A DNA stretch of 64,000 nt, from contig NZ_QEII01000236.1 of NCBI RefSeq assembly GCF_003347515.1, positions 186,001-250,000 on the forward strand. Direction: 5' to 3'. Source of the DNA: Rhodoferax ferrireducens (lineage in GTDB: Bacteria; Pseudomonadota; Gammaproteobacteria; Burkholderiales; Burkholderiaceae_C). The first letter of the stretch is position 1. Each line of letters opens with the position of its first letter. Positions 1-9,039 of this stretch are shown here, in pieces. A program made the position numbers and the translations under genes. Under the pieces are notes generated by a model. It was given only the letters and a program-made list of their open reading frames with translations. It made no database searches and had not been told where the DNA came from.

Positions 1-534
1 GGCTACATCCAGCGCGAAACCGGTGCCGACATGGTGATGTGGGGCGGCTCCTGCATCGTGCACGACGAGTTCAAGGCCTTTGAGCTGCAAGCCCTGATGG
101 CGGAACATCCGGGTGCCAAAGTGCTGGTGCACCCCGAGTCACCGGCCGACGTGATCGCGTTGGCCGACGCGGTCGGTTCCACCTCGGCCATCCTCAAGGC
201 GGCGCACGAGATGGACGCCAAAGAGTTCATTGTCGCCACCGACAACGGCATGATGCACAAGCTGCGCACCCTCAATCCGGGCAAGGTGTTTCTGGAGGCG
301 CCCACGGCCGGCAACAGCGCCACCTGCAAGAGCTGCGCGCACTGCCCGTGGATGGCCATGAACAGTCTGGCGGGGCTGGCCCATGTGCTGGAAACCGGGA
401 CCAACGAGATTCACGTCGATCCCGCCCTGGGCGTGAGAGCCCGGTTGCCGATTGATCGCATGCTGGCGTTCACCTCGGCACTCAAGGGGGGGCAGGATGC
501 GGGCAGCCTGGTACCGCTTATCGGTGCTGCATAA
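1..534 (+). CDS. nadA: Quinolinate synthase, C-terminal part (5' end outside window)
   Basis: The reading frame is open from the first base, so the gene starts upstream; 177 residues remain of a family usually near 350-380. NadA condenses iminoaspartate with dihydroxyacetone phosphate to quinolinate, the first committed precursor of NAD, in the cytoplasm, using a 4Fe-4S cluster. Visible family motifs are [12 protein letters not shown] near the start of the fragment, [15 protein letters not shown], and the C-terminal [10 protein letters not shown], which carries one of the three cluster cysteines; the Cys in GGSCIVH would be another. The stop is at 532-534. The next gene is convergent, ending 48 bp downstream. 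Recognition is from family motifs and is firm. Confidence 0.95.
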   Translation, partial: GYIQRETGADMVMWGGSCIVHDEFKAFELQALMAEHPGAKVLVHPESPADVIALADAVGSTSAILKAAHEMDAKEFIVATDNGMMHKLRTLNPGKVFLEAPTAGNSATCKSCAHCPWMAMNSLAGLAHVLETGTNEIHVDPALGVRARLPIDRMLAFTSALKGGQDAGSLVPLIGAA

Positions 535-582
535 ATTGCGGGTTGATCAATTTCCGCAGCGCTGGACGAACGACGCTCAAGC

Positions 583-2559
583 TCATTTTCGGGGGGCTTC
601 TTTCTTATTCTCCGATCGCGCCAAAGCCGTGGCATCCCGAACCAACTGCGCGCAATCGCTGTCCTTTCCGGGGCCGGCGTCGATCAAAGGCATGAGCGCC
701 AGCAGTGGATTGATCAGGCCCAAGGCTAGCGCGCCCAGCGCCCGCGAGGCGACGCGTGCCGTGTCCACCTGGACCACCGGCTTGGCAAAATTGCCGCGAA
801 TGTAGATCGGACTGCGCAAGGCCAAGGGGCTGGTGATCTTCGTTTTCTGATTGAGTGTCAGATCCAGCGTCTCCTGCCCCAGATCAATGTTGCCGGTGCC
901 GATGACGGTCGTGATTTCGGTGTCAAAGATCAGCGCGTCGGTGTTCATGCGGCCATTGCGGACCTCAAAATCGACCACCGCACAGCGCAACTTGACTTGT
1001 TTGTCGCCGGTCAGGCTCAATTGCAGTATTTCCCAGAGATGCAGGCCCACTTTTTCCATCATCAACTTGCTGATCTCGCCGCCGGCGACAACCAATCCCA
1101 CCTTGCCGTTGGCGCTCGCCAGCATGCGCCCGACCGAGTTGCCTTGTCCGACGAGATCGAAATCGCCGTTGACCTGGCCAATGCTGCTTTTGCTCAATTC
1201 GACCGTTGGAAACAGTTGGGCTAGGAGGATTTTTCTGGCCCGTATCTGGGCAGTCGCCCGAATGGGGTCCTGGCGCCCATCGAGCGAAATAGCGGCATTG
1301 AGTTGCCCTCCGGCCAGACCGAACGTGAGAGGCTCAAGCTTCAGCACGGCGTCGCGCAAAGTCAGATGGGTCGCAAAATCTTCCAGCGGCAACTCCTTGG
1401 CACGCCGGAGGGTTTTGGCACGCAAGCGCACTTCCGCGTCCACGCTGTGCCAGCGATCGGTCTGGAACGGCAGGTCAGGCAGCACGCGGCCGGGCTTCGC
1501 CGCACCGGTCGCGGCCCGGCTGACCGCTTGCGCCGCGCTGCCGGGCCGTGAACCGATCAAGGGCCCCAGATCCGCGAGATCGAGCAGTTTGGAGTCCATT
1601 TCGGCGGTAAGTGCCGGGCGTTTACCGTTCGTGTCCACCTGCAGCAAGCCCGCAATATCGCTGCCGCCGACCCGACCTGAGAATTTCTCATAGCGCCACA
1701 CGGTCCCGCTATGCTGCAGGTGCCCCTCCGTCGTGTAGGGCGGGGTCGCCGGCAAGGCGATGCCGAGCACGGGAAAGAGCTGATCCAGACTCTCTCCCCG
1801 CAGCGCCATGCGCAGATCCACGGCGGAAAATGTGAGCAGACCGGTGACCGTGCCATTGGCCCGCACGCTGGTTTTGCCAATGCTTGCCTCAACTTTCAAA
1901 GGGTAAGGGGTGCGTTCATCGCGAATCGCCAGCACCGGCCCGCCGCTGCCTCGCGCTTGCAGCGCAAGGCCCTTGTATTGCCCGCTGGCGCTGAAAGTGA
2001 CACCGGCATCGGTCGCGCCACCCGAGGGCGGGCGCATGGTCGTGAAGTCCGACCGGATACGGGTCTTGTTCGCCGCATCGTCGTAGCCGAGGGTTCCCTG
2101 ATCAAGCATCAAACGGTCGATCTGGATACGCGCGCCTTCGTCTTGCTGGTTGCGGTCCAGCAGCCAGCTCTTGCGGCCGTCAGCGCTTTGCTCCAGAAAG
2201 ACCGCCGGACGTACCAGCGACACGTCGGGAAAGACAATTTTTCGACGCAGAAGTTGCGACAAGTCGAGCGTGATGTCCACCGTATCGGCGGTGAGCATCT
2301 GCTTTTCCTTGGCCCAGTCCGGATTGGCGAAGGTCACCGAATCCGCACGCAGGCGCGGCCAGGGCCAGTCGAATTTCACCGTGAGGTCGCCGTGGATGGC
2401 CAGCACCCGCCCCGTTTTCTCCGCCGTCGAGCGTTCTATCGGACCGCGCAGCCAGTTCCAGCCGAAGAGGGCGATAAACATGACCGCCAGAATAATGAGC
2501 GCAAGAAAGGCTGCAGCCAGCCATTTGAGCAAACGAATCAGCGTCATGATGGAATTCAT
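583..2559 (-). CDS. AsmA family outer-membrane assembly/envelope protein
   Basis: This 658-residue protein has one N-terminal membrane anchor (about residues 6-28, LKWLAAAFLALIILAVMFIA) followed by a large periplasmic beta-rich region with AsmA-type sequence: an N-terminal stretch like FGWNWLRGPIERSTAEKTGR and a C-terminal domain with NGKVGLVVAGGEISKLMMEK and ALRSPIYIRGNFAKPVV. AsmA-like proteins are linked to outer-membrane protein assembly or lipid transfer; the exact role here is unknown. I start it at the ATG at 2557-2559 because a GGAGAGGA ribosome-binding site lies just upstream. The frame stays open for 43 more codons to 2688, but that extension puts unrelated residues before the anchor. 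It stands alone and converges on nadA. Confidence 0.82.
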   Translation of the reverse strand: MNSIMTLIRLLKWLAAAFLALIILAVMFIALFGWNWLRGPIERSTAEKTGRVLAIHGDLTVKFDWPWPRLRADSVTFANPDWAKEKQMLTADTVDITLDLSQLLRRKIVFPDVSLVRPAVFLEQSADGRKSWLLDRNQQDEGARIQIDRLMLDQGTLGYDDAANKTRIRSDFTTMRPPSGGATDAGVTFSASGQYKGLALQARGSGGPVLAIRDERTPYPLKVEASIGKTSVRANGTVTGLLTFSAVDLRMALRGESLDQLFPVLGIALPATPPYTTEGHLQHSGTVWRYEKFSGRVGGSDIAGLLQVDTNGKRPALTAEMDSKLLDLADLGPLIGSRPGSAAQAVSRAATGAAKPGRVLPDLPFQTDRWHSVDAEVRLRAKTLRRAKELPLEDFATHLTLRDAVLKLEPLTFGLAGGQLNAAISLDGRQDPIRATAQIRARKILLAQLFPTVELSKSSIGQVNGDFDLVGQGNSVGRMLASANGKVGLVVAGGEISKLMMEKVGLHLWEILQLSLTGDKQVKLRCAVVDFEVRNGRMNTDALIFDTEITTVIGTGNIDLGQETLDLTLNQKTKITSPLALRSPIYIRGNFAKPVVQVDTARVASRALGALALGLINPLLALMPLIDAGPGKDSDCAQLVRDATALARSENKKEAPRK

Positions 2560-2999
2560 TGTCAAATCCTCTCCAAGCTCGCGTCTTGCGTAAGCGCACA
2601 TCGCCATGAAAGTTTTGTTCTTGACGCTTGATATTCGGGTGCCGGCGCGACGAAGAAGACTCAAATTTCGAAACTGTCGATCAACCACGTGACGCCCAGT
2701 CCAGACTTAAATCAGCCAATTTTGCTGGCTGGAGATGCCGGTGCAGGATGAACCTTTGCGCGCCCACTATGTTTTGATACCCGTATATTTGCCCCATAAC
2801 GTCAGCATTGAAACCATGGCAAACAGCGCCTTGCCGCAAGACTGGCGCGCCCAAGCCGTACGTTCTGCTGCCAACACATTGCAAGAAGACCAATACCGTT
2901 TATCAAGAACTTGACAGGTCAATACATATCAGGCTTCTAGCCCGGTGAAATATGCAAAAAATGCTATACATTTAATAGCTAATCTTCAGCAATATCGCA
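2560..2999. other. Intergenic stretch without a convincing gene
   Basis: This 440 bp stretch lies between the asmA-like start and the end of the TMEM175-like gene. It holds one diverged copy of the 43-nt double-hairpin repeat (2938-2979) and otherwise only short frames with no recognisable motif or ribosome-binding site. A 70-codon frame on the minus strand at 2681-2893 has no supporting features. Confidence 0.5.
2938..2979 (+). repeat. 43-nt double-hairpin repeat, copy 1 (diverged)
   Basis: The copy reads TAGCCC at the left, GCTA 29 nt on, then GCTAT-N7-ATAGC at 2963-2979. It is one base shorter than the other copies, and its first hairpin is weak. It is intergenic. Confidence 0.6.
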
Positions 3000-3578
3000 T
3001 CAAGGCTCCAGAACTTTTTCGATCCGGCGATCCGGAATCAACCAGATCAGCGCCACGGCGATCAGCAGGGCGCCGGCCAGCCAGGCGTAGCCCGACAAGG
3101 CCATCGGGATCGCGACAACGTAAGCCACCACGGATCCTTTGCCCTTGATGTCGCCCCGGACGGCTTTCGCCAGGATCGATTCCGCGCCGTGCAGCCGGAT
3201 GATTTGCCATTGCAACACGTTGTAGGCCACGGCACACATCAGCAAATCAAAGGCATAGACCGCCACCGGCAGCGAAGAAAAATGGTTTTCGCCCATCCAG
3301 CCGGTGCTGAAAGGCATCAGGGACAGCCAGAAAAGCAAATGCAAGTTCGCCCACAAGACGGCGCCGTTCACCTGCTTCACCGCGTGCAGCATATGGTGGT
3401 GGTTGTTCCAGTAAATTCCCACGTAGATAAAACTCAACACGTAGCTCAAAAACACAGGGCCCAGCTTGCTGAGTTCGGCCCAGCTGTCGCCGTGCGGCAC
3501 CTTCATCTCCAGCACCATGATTGTGATGATGATGGCCGTGACGCCGTCACTGAATGCCTCCAGTCTTGCCTTGCCCAT
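3000..3578 (-). CDS. TMEM175/DUF1211-type membrane protein (putative potassium channel)
   Basis: This 192-residue integral membrane protein begins MGKARLEAFSDGVTAIIITI. The R...FSDG signature in the first helix is the hallmark of the TMEM175/DUF1211 family, whose studied members are potassium-permeable channels. About six hydrophobic segments follow (near residues 8-28, 40-60, 80-100, 110-130, 150-165 and 168-185). The ATG at 3576-3578 is preceded by AGGAGC; an in-frame extension of 23 codons to 3647 lacks that support. It is not obviously in an operon, and the following gene on the same strand is 75 bp away. Family membership is seen in the sequence; the transport function is inferred from the family. 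Confidence 0.85.
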   Translation of the reverse strand: MGKARLEAFSDGVTAIIITIMVLEMKVPHGDSWAELSKLGPVFLSYVLSFIYVGIYWNNHHHMLHAVKQVNGAVLWANLHLLFWLSLMPFSTGWMGENHFSSLPVAVYAFDLLMCAVAYNVLQWQIIRLHGAESILAKAVRGDIKGKGSVVAYVVAIPMALSGYAWLAGALLIAVALIWLIPDRRIEKVLEP

Positions 3579-3652
3579 GATTGCTCCTGTTGGATGGGAT
3601 TTTTTTTGAAGTATCCCATGGGGCAATCGGCGCGTTGGGCGGGTCACGCGGC

Positions 3653-4435
3653 TTAAAGCGGCGGGGCTGTCCCTGCCTCGGCCGTTATCAGGACCGTGTC
3701 CACCGTGAAGCTACCGTCGTCCTCAATGGCAAAGTGCGCCGTCACCTCGCTCCCCGCGCGCAGCTGCAGGGAACGGATGGCCAGAACGTGGGATTCCGGC
3801 GTCTTCATCCGCTCGATCCACGAAGCGAATTCCAGACGCAAACGGAATTTTGTCGCCGTGCCGACGATGAACCCCGCAGCCGTCAATTGCGAACGCCATT
3901 CGTCCAGCGACGCATTGCGCACATGCGAGGGGTCGCGCAAGAGCTCCAGTGTCTGTAACCAGGTATCCAGCAACGGCTCGCCCGGCGAGATCACGTCCAT
4001 GAACACCGCCAGCCCGCCCGGCTTCAAGACGCGTCGCATTTGGGCCAGGCCGGCCGAAACATCCCGCCAGTGGTGCGCGCTGTAGCGCGTCACCGCGACG
4101 TCGAAGGAGGCCGAGGGGCAGGGCAGGGTCTCGGCGGCGCCTTGTTGGGTCACCAGATTGGCAAGGCCCCGCCGCCTGGCTTCGTCGGCCACCACCTTGA
4201 GCATGGCCTCGGACAGATCGCAGGCCACCACCTTGTTCACCAGCGGCGCCAGCCGGAAGGCGGCATGGCCGCCGCCGCAACCCATGTCGAGCGCAATGGC
4301 ATCGGGCCGTTCGCCAATCAGGCGGACCATCTGTTCCAGGTCTTCCCCGCTGGCATGGACGGCACTGGTCAGGTAGGAATGCGCTCTGGGGCTGAATTGG
4401 CTGCTGACAATCGCGTCGTGGTTCTCTGTGGTCAT
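3653..4435 (-). CDS. Class I SAM-dependent methyltransferase
   Basis: A 260-residue soluble protein of the UbiE/COQ5-like class. Motif I is ALDMGCGGGHAAFRL (about residue 48), followed by the acidic end of strand 2 in VVACDLSEAMLK and the post-motif region RVLKPGGLAVFMDVISPG, typical of small-molecule methyltransferases. The substrate is unknown. I chose the ATG at 4433-4435; an upstream in-frame ATG at 4457-4459 would add eight residues, and neither has a strong ribosome-binding site. It is transcribed away from an XRE-family regulator starting at 4534, an arrangement that suggests, but does not prove, that the regulator controls it. Confidence 0.85.
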   Translation of the reverse strand: MTTENHDAIVSSQFSPRAHSYLTSAVHASGEDLEQMVRLIGERPDAIALDMGCGGGHAAFRLAPLVNKVVACDLSEAMLKVVADEARRRGLANLVTQQGAAETLPCPSASFDVAVTRYSAHHWRDVSAGLAQMRRVLKPGGLAVFMDVISPGEPLLDTWLQTLELLRDPSHVRNASLDEWRSQLTAAGFIVGTATKFRLRLEFASWIERMKTPESHVLAIRSLQLRAGSEVTAHFAIEDDGSFTVDTVLITAEAGTAPPL

Positions 4436-4533
4436 GGTGAGTGCTGAGTTAACTTTCACATTAGGGATGGCCGATGGTGCTCCGGCTATTTAACTGGTAC
4501 AAGGACCTACCTTATCCTGGTATAAAACCCACC

Positions 4534-5316
4534 ATGACTGAAACTGATCCGCGCAGCATCCTGGGGACCTTCATCCGCGCCCACCGGGAGCGTCAGCCTT
4601 CCCCGGCCCGATCGGGCGGCCGTCGTCGCACCCCCGGACTGCGGCGCGAGGAACTGGCCGAAGCAGCCGGTGTGGGCGTGACATGGATCACCTGGCTGGA
4701 GCAGGGGCGCGATGTTTCGGCCTCGCCCGCAGCCTTGGCCCGCCTCGCCGACGCGCTGCACCTCAGCCCGGCGGAGCGTGTCTCCCTGTTCGATTTGGCG
4801 GGGCGGCGCGACCCGGTCGCGCTCGCCGAACCGCAAACCGATCTCTCGCCCCGCCTCCTGGCTTTGCCGGAGCTGTTTGCTGTGCCGGCTTATCTTCTCG
4901 ACCACACATGGACAGCCCGTGCCTGGAATGCCGCCGCCGCCCGCCTGTTCACCGGCTGGCTGGACGAAGGGGCCGACCGCAACCTCTTGCACTTCGTTTT
5001 TCTCTCACCCACCGCGAAAATCTTGATCGCCGATTGGCCCGAACGCGCCCGGCGGCTGGTGGCCGAATTTCGCGCCGACTACAGTCGCCGTCCGCGTGAT
5101 GCCGAGATGCGGGCGCTGATCGATGCGTTGTCGCAAAAGAGTCCGTTGTTCCCGCAGTTGTGGCGGGAACAGGCGGTGCTGCACCGCGAAGGCGGCGAGC
5201 GTGAATTCAATCATCCCGTGGATGGGCCGCAGCGATTTCTGCAAACCACTTTGCTGGTGGCTTCGCAGCAGGAATGCAAGCTGGTCTGTCTGGCGCCGAT
5301 CCAAGGTGCCTTGTAG
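4534..5316 (+). CDS. XRE-family regulator with MmyB-like ligand-binding domain
   Basis: This 260-residue protein has an N-terminal helix-turn-helix (about residues 8-65, with RRTPGLRREELAEAAGVGVTW and WLEQGRDVSAS) followed by a PAS-like domain of the MLTR/MmyB type (about residues 105-255, with PAYLLDHTWTARAWNAAAARLF and LLHFVFLSPTAK). Such proteins are one-component regulators that usually act on a divergent neighbour, here the methyltransferase. The ATG at 4534 is chosen because homology begins at MTETDPRSILG; an in-frame start at 4474 would add 20 residues with no family resemblance. The divergent gap has two CTGGTAY direct repeats (4494 and 4517) that could be operator half-sites. Confidence 0.85.
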   Translation: MTETDPRSILGTFIRAHRERQPSPARSGGRRRTPGLRREELAEAAGVGVTWITWLEQGRDVSASPAALARLADALHLSPAERVSLFDLAGRRDPVALAEPQTDLSPRLLALPELFAVPAYLLDHTWTARAWNAAAARLFTGWLDEGADRNLLHFVFLSPTAKILIADWPERARRLVAEFRADYSRRPRDAEMRALIDALSQKSPLFPQLWREQAVLHREGGEREFNHPVDGPQRFLQTTLLVASQQECKLVCLAPIQGAL

Positions 5317-5600
5317 CGAACGACATCGTGCTGATGGCGATTGACAAGAGCCATGTTTCTTGTGCCCACATCAACCATCGGCTTTCTGCGATTCAACAAG
5401 CAAAACCGGCTTGAGGCTGAACATGCACTTTGCGTTTTATCAACGCATGAAATGGGCTGAAGCCTATTGTGTCCGCCCGCTGTCGAATGTCTTGCGTTTT
5501 GCATCCGGGTAATGAGTTGCAGGCGTGAGTGGGAATATCGGTCAAGGCCGGCGGACTGTTCGCGTTACTACAAGCTTCATAACTACATGGAGAATACAAA
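5317..5600. other. Leader region of the xox-type operon
   Basis: This 284 bp gap has no supportable gene. It ends in a GGAG ribosome-binding site eight bases before the ATG at 5601. I see no clear -35/-10 pair or rho-independent terminator. Confidence 0.4.
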
Positions 5601-7313
5601 ATGGTTCATAAAAAGACTGGGTTGTTGTTCTGGCTTGGCGCGACCACGCTGGCCGCCAGCGGGCTGGGCACCGCTTCTTACGCGCAAGACGGCATGGCCA
5701 AGCCTGCCGATCCGAATGGCTGGCCGATGCATGGCTACGGCTACGACAACATGCGTTATTCGACGCTGAAGCAAATCAACACGCGCAACGTCGGCAAGCT
5801 GAAGCTCGCCTATTCGTTTCAGCTCGGGTCGTTGCGTTCAAACGAGGCCTCGCCGATCGTGATCGGCGACACGATGTATGTCAGTACTTCCTGGGGGCCC
5901 AAGTATGTCTACGCCCTCGACGCCAAGTCCGGTGCGCGCAAGTGGACCTATGAGCCGGAGGTTCCCGATGACACCTTGCAGTACGCCTGCTGCGACGTGG
6001 CCAACCGCGGCGTGACCTACGCCGACGGGAAGATCTTCGTCGGCCGCGTCGACGGCAAGCTGTCCGCGGTGGACGCCGCGACCGGCAAGGAGCTGTGGAC
6101 GACGACCGTCGTCGACTACAAGCAGGGCTCGGTGATCACCTCGCCACCACTGGTGGTCAAGAACTTGGTGATCACCGGTTTCGGTGGCGGCGAATACGGC
6201 GCGCGTGGCAGTCTGCAGGCCTATGACGTCAACACCGGCAAGGAAGTCTGGAAGACCTGGACCGTGCCGGGCCCCGGCGAACCCAACAACGACACCTGGA
6301 AGGGCGACAGTTGGGAGCATGGCGGTGCCGCGCCCTGGCTGACCGGCTCCTATGACCCGAAGACCAACACCGTGCTGTGGGGCACCTCCAACCCCGCGCC
6401 GTGGAACTCAATCGTGCGCAGCACCGGCGACGGCAATTACGGCAAGCTGACCAATCTCTACTCCGCCAGCACGGTCGCGTTCGATGCCGACACCGGCAAG
6501 ATCAAGTGGTGGGTGCAGGCCACGCCGCAAGATGCCTGGGACTATGACGGCGTCAACGAGATGGTGCTGGCCGACCTGGCGATCTCCGGCAAGAAGACAC
6601 CCGTCTACATGAAGGCCGATCGCAACGGCTTCTTCTATGTGGTCAACCGCGAGAACGGCAAGATCATATCGGCAGAAAAATACGTGCCGACGAACTGGGC
6701 ATCGAAGATCGATTTGGCCACCGGCAAGCCGGAAGAAGACCCCGACAAGCGGCCCGGCCCCGGCCACCCGGTCAAGGGTGTATGCCCGAACCTGATAGGC
6801 GGCAAGAACTGGCAGCCGATGTCGTATAACCCGCAGACCGGCCTTGTCTACATACCGAGCAACAACCTCTGCATGGACTGGTCGGTCTCCGAGGTCAACT
6901 ACAAGAAGGGCGTGTTCTACCTCGGCGGCGAATTCCCGCCCCAGCCCGGCCCCGGCGGCTACATGGGCGAACTGCTGGCCTGGGATCCGGTCGCCCAGAA
7001 GAAGGTCTGGGGTGTGAAGATGGACCTGCCGTTCAATGGCGGTACCCTGACGACAGCGGGTGGCCTGACGTTCTGGGGCGACCTGCACGGCGTGTTCCAT
7101 GCCTACGACGCCAAGAACGGCAAAGAGTTGTGGAAGGTCGGACTGGGCTCCGGAATCGGCGCAGGCCCGATCACCTATGCGGTGAACGGCAAGCAATACG
7201 TGGCGATCGTCGTCGGACGCACGGCGTCGATCCCGGCCTTCCTGGGCAGCGTCGGCGTGACGATGACCGATGCAACGCCAGAGGGCGGTGCGCTCTTCGT
7301 GTTCTCGGAGTGA
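5601..7313 (+). CDS. xoxF: PQQ-dependent alcohol dehydrogenase, lanthanide type (XoxF-like)
   Basis: This 570-residue periplasmic quinoprotein oxidises methanol or another primary alcohol and passes electrons to cytochrome c. It has a signal peptide (residues 1-29, ending ASYAQ) and eight-bladed-propeller repeats such as DAATGKELW and DVNTGKEVW. The adjacent Cys130-Cys131 pair (YACCDVANRG) is the disulfide under PQQ. Metal-site residues are visible as the Glu in GGGEYGARG, the Asn in GTSNPAPWN and the catalytic Asp in WDYDGVN (about residue 314). The second Asp, two residues on (about 316), is the feature that marks lanthanide-dependent enzymes; calcium MxaF enzymes have Ala there. It overlaps the next gene by one base. 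An ExaF/PedH-like ethanol dehydrogenase is the main alternative. Confidence 0.92.
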   Translation: MVHKKTGLLFWLGATTLAASGLGTASYAQDGMAKPADPNGWPMHGYGYDNMRYSTLKQINTRNVGKLKLAYSFQLGSLRSNEASPIVIGDTMYVSTSWGPKYVYALDAKSGARKWTYEPEVPDDTLQYACCDVANRGVTYADGKIFVGRVDGKLSAVDAATGKELWTTTVVDYKQGSVITSPPLVVKNLVITGFGGGEYGARGSLQAYDVNTGKEVWKTWTVPGPGEPNNDTWKGDSWEHGGAAPWLTGSYDPKTNTVLWGTSNPAPWNSIVRSTGDGNYGKLTNLYSASTVAFDADTGKIKWWVQATPQDAWDYDGVNEMVLADLAISGKKTPVYMKADRNGFFYVVNRENGKIISAEKYVPTNWASKIDLATGKPEEDPDKRPGPGHPVKGVCPNLIGGKNWQPMSYNPQTGLVYIPSNNLCMDWSVSEVNYKKGVFYLGGEFPPQPGPGGYMGELLAWDPVAQKKVWGVKMDLPFNGGTLTTAGGLTFWGDLHGVFHAYDAKNGKELWKVGLGSGIGAGPITYAVNGKQYVAIVVGRTASIPAFLGSVGVTMTDATPEGGALFVFSE

Positions 7314-8431
7314 TGATGAAAACGCGAGTCATCCTGTGTCTTGGCCTGGCAGCGGCGGTTGTGGGCGGCGCCACGGCTGCGCAGGCTGCAGCGCCACCGC
7401 TGCGGCTGTGCGCCGACCCCGCCAACCTGCCGTTCAGCAGCAATGCGCCCGAAGCCGTCAGCAAGGGGGCGCCTGGCCTGTACGTCGAAATCGGCCAGGC
7501 CGTGGCCGAAGCGCTGGGCCGTCCGATGGAAATCTTCTGGTCGCTCAGTTACTTCGGCAAACGCAACCTGCGCACCACGCTTCTGGCAGGCCAGTGCGAT
7601 TTCGCGGTCGGCCTGCCGGCAACCTCGGACTTCATGGGTCCGCGCGTCATCTTTACGCGTCCGATCCTGAAAATGGGCTATTCACTGGTCGTACCAAAGG
7701 CCCGCACGGCCACCCGCGTCGACGATCTGAAAGGCAAGCGGGTTGCGGTCCAGCTCGCCTCGCCGCCGCAAAGCCTGCTCGCCGCGCGCAGTGACGTTAC
7801 CTCTGTCACGACCCTGGATCCGGAAGATGCAATGCGCCGCCTCGCCACCGGCGAGGTGGATGCGGCGTTCATCTGGGGTCCGAGCGCGAGCTATATCAAC
7901 CACTCCGCGCTGCATGACAAGTTCGACGTGATCCCGGTTGATGCGCCACAGATGCAATGGCAGGCCGCCATCGGTTTCTCCAACAAGCAGTCGGCATTGC
8001 GCGATGAGGTCGATGCCGCGCTCGGGGGTCTTGAGCCGCGAATCCGCGCCATCGTCAGCAAATACAGGGTTGCGATGGGCCCGTCGCTCGCCTTCGCGGA
8101 CGCGGCGCCAATAAAGGTCGCCGCGGCAGCCAACGAGGTGGTAGCCGCGCCAGCAGCTCCGGGTGCCGCCGAAAAGGGCGACCCCGTCGCGGGCAAGGAA
8201 GTCTTCAACGGCACCTGTGGGCACTGCCACGGGCCGGATGCCATCGTGGCCGATCGCAAGATCAACCTGCGCCGTCTCAAGCTCAAATACGGCGACCAGA
8301 TGAGTGAAACGTTCTTCACCGCGGTCACCGAGGGCCGTCCGGCTAAAGGCATGCCGGCGTGGAAGGACGTCTTCAAGCGGCAGGATTTTGTCAACATATT
8401 GACTTACCTGAACACGGTGCAGGAGAAATGA
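7313..8431 (+). CDS. XoxJ-like periplasmic binding protein fused to a C-terminal cytochrome c
   Basis: This 372-residue exported protein has a signal peptide (residues 1-25), then a family-3 solute-binding fold (about 27-260) of the kind called XoxJ/MxaJ in methanol oxidation clusters: LRLCADPANLPFSS, GLYVEIGQAVAEALGR, KGKRVAVQLASPPQSLL. An Ala/Pro-rich linker (about 270-288) leads to a cytochrome c domain with one heme site, CGHCH at about 302-306, and a Met-containing tail (RPAKGMPAWKDVF). XoxJ is thought to help mature or activate the dehydrogenase, and cytochrome c is its electron acceptor; joining both in one chain is unusual in my recollection. It starts within the stop of the dehydrogenase gene (ATGA-type overlap; ATG at 7313 or 7316), so the two are translationally coupled. 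Confidence 0.87.
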   Translation: MMKTRVILCLGLAAAVVGGATAAQAAAPPLRLCADPANLPFSSNAPEAVSKGAPGLYVEIGQAVAEALGRPMEIFWSLSYFGKRNLRTTLLAGQCDFAVGLPATSDFMGPRVIFTRPILKMGYSLVVPKARTATRVDDLKGKRVAVQLASPPQSLLAARSDVTSVTTLDPEDAMRRLATGEVDAAFIWGPSASYINHSALHDKFDVIPVDAPQMQWQAAIGFSNKQSALRDEVDAALGGLEPRIRAIVSKYRVAMGPSLAFADAAPIKVAAAANEVVAAPAAPGAAEKGDPVAGKEVFNGTCGHCHGPDAIVADRKINLRRLKLKYGDQMSETFFTAVTEGRPAKGMPAWKDVFKRQDFVNILTYLNTVQEK

Positions 8432-8484
8432 TCACGTCACCGCAGCCCGCGGCAGTTATCCCACAAGTACGGAAGGAATCGAAA

Positions 8485-8865
8485 ATGAAAAGACTGGCCG
8501 CTTCAGGGTGTGCATTTGCCATTTGTCTGGCGTTCGGCGCGTCTGCCTGGGCGGCCGACGTTGCCAATGGCAAGTTCATCTTCGAAAAAACTTGCGCCAA
8601 TTGCCACTCGATCGATGCCGGCGTGAACAAGGTTGGCCCGACCTTGTTCGATGTCGTCGATCGCCCCATCGCCTCCATCCACGACTACGACTATTCCAGG
8701 AAAATGCGTGCGGTCAGCAAGCAGTGGAAGGTCTGGGACGAAAAGAACCTGAATACCTATCTGACCAATCCGCGTCAGGTACTGCACGGCGTCAAGATGT
8801 TCTTTGCTGTACCCGATGCCAAGGATCGTGCCGACGTGATCGCGTACCTGACCTCAATCAAGTAA
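8485..8865 (+). CDS. Small periplasmic c-type cytochrome (XoxG/cytochrome c550-like)
   Basis: A 126-residue cytochrome with a signal peptide (residues 1-23, ending SAWA), a single heme motif CANCH at 37-41, KVGPTLFDVVDRP after it, and a candidate axial Met in GVKMFF near residue 107. The class I fold and its position, 53 bp after the dehydrogenase/XoxJ-cytochrome pair, make it the likely soluble electron acceptor of the quinoprotein. The ATG at 8485 follows GGAAGGA. Having both a fused and a free cytochrome in the operon suggests two successive electron carriers, an inference. Confidence 0.9.
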   Translation: MKRLAASGCAFAICLAFGASAWAADVANGKFIFEKTCANCHSIDAGVNKVGPTLFDVVDRPIASIHDYDYSRKMRAVSKQWKVWDEKNLNTYLTNPRQVLHGVKMFFAVPDAKDRADVIAYLTSIK

Positions 8866-9039
8866 ACGCCGAATAGTTGTTTCACCCCGGGCGCCGCGCG
8901 CAAAGCATGATGTGCGACGCCTTCAGTCCCATGAGTCACCGAGAATGTAGCGACTTCGGTCGCCTGCGTCAGGGTGCTGTCCGCCATTCTGCAGGGACGC
9001 CCCGCAGCGGTCCAATAACTCAAAGGGTGGAAAAGCGGA

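Noticed and set aside
2681..2893. A 70-codon minus-strand frame upstream of the AsmA-like gene
   Set aside because: No ribosome-binding site, no recognisable motif, and the frame overlaps AT-rich non-coding sequence.
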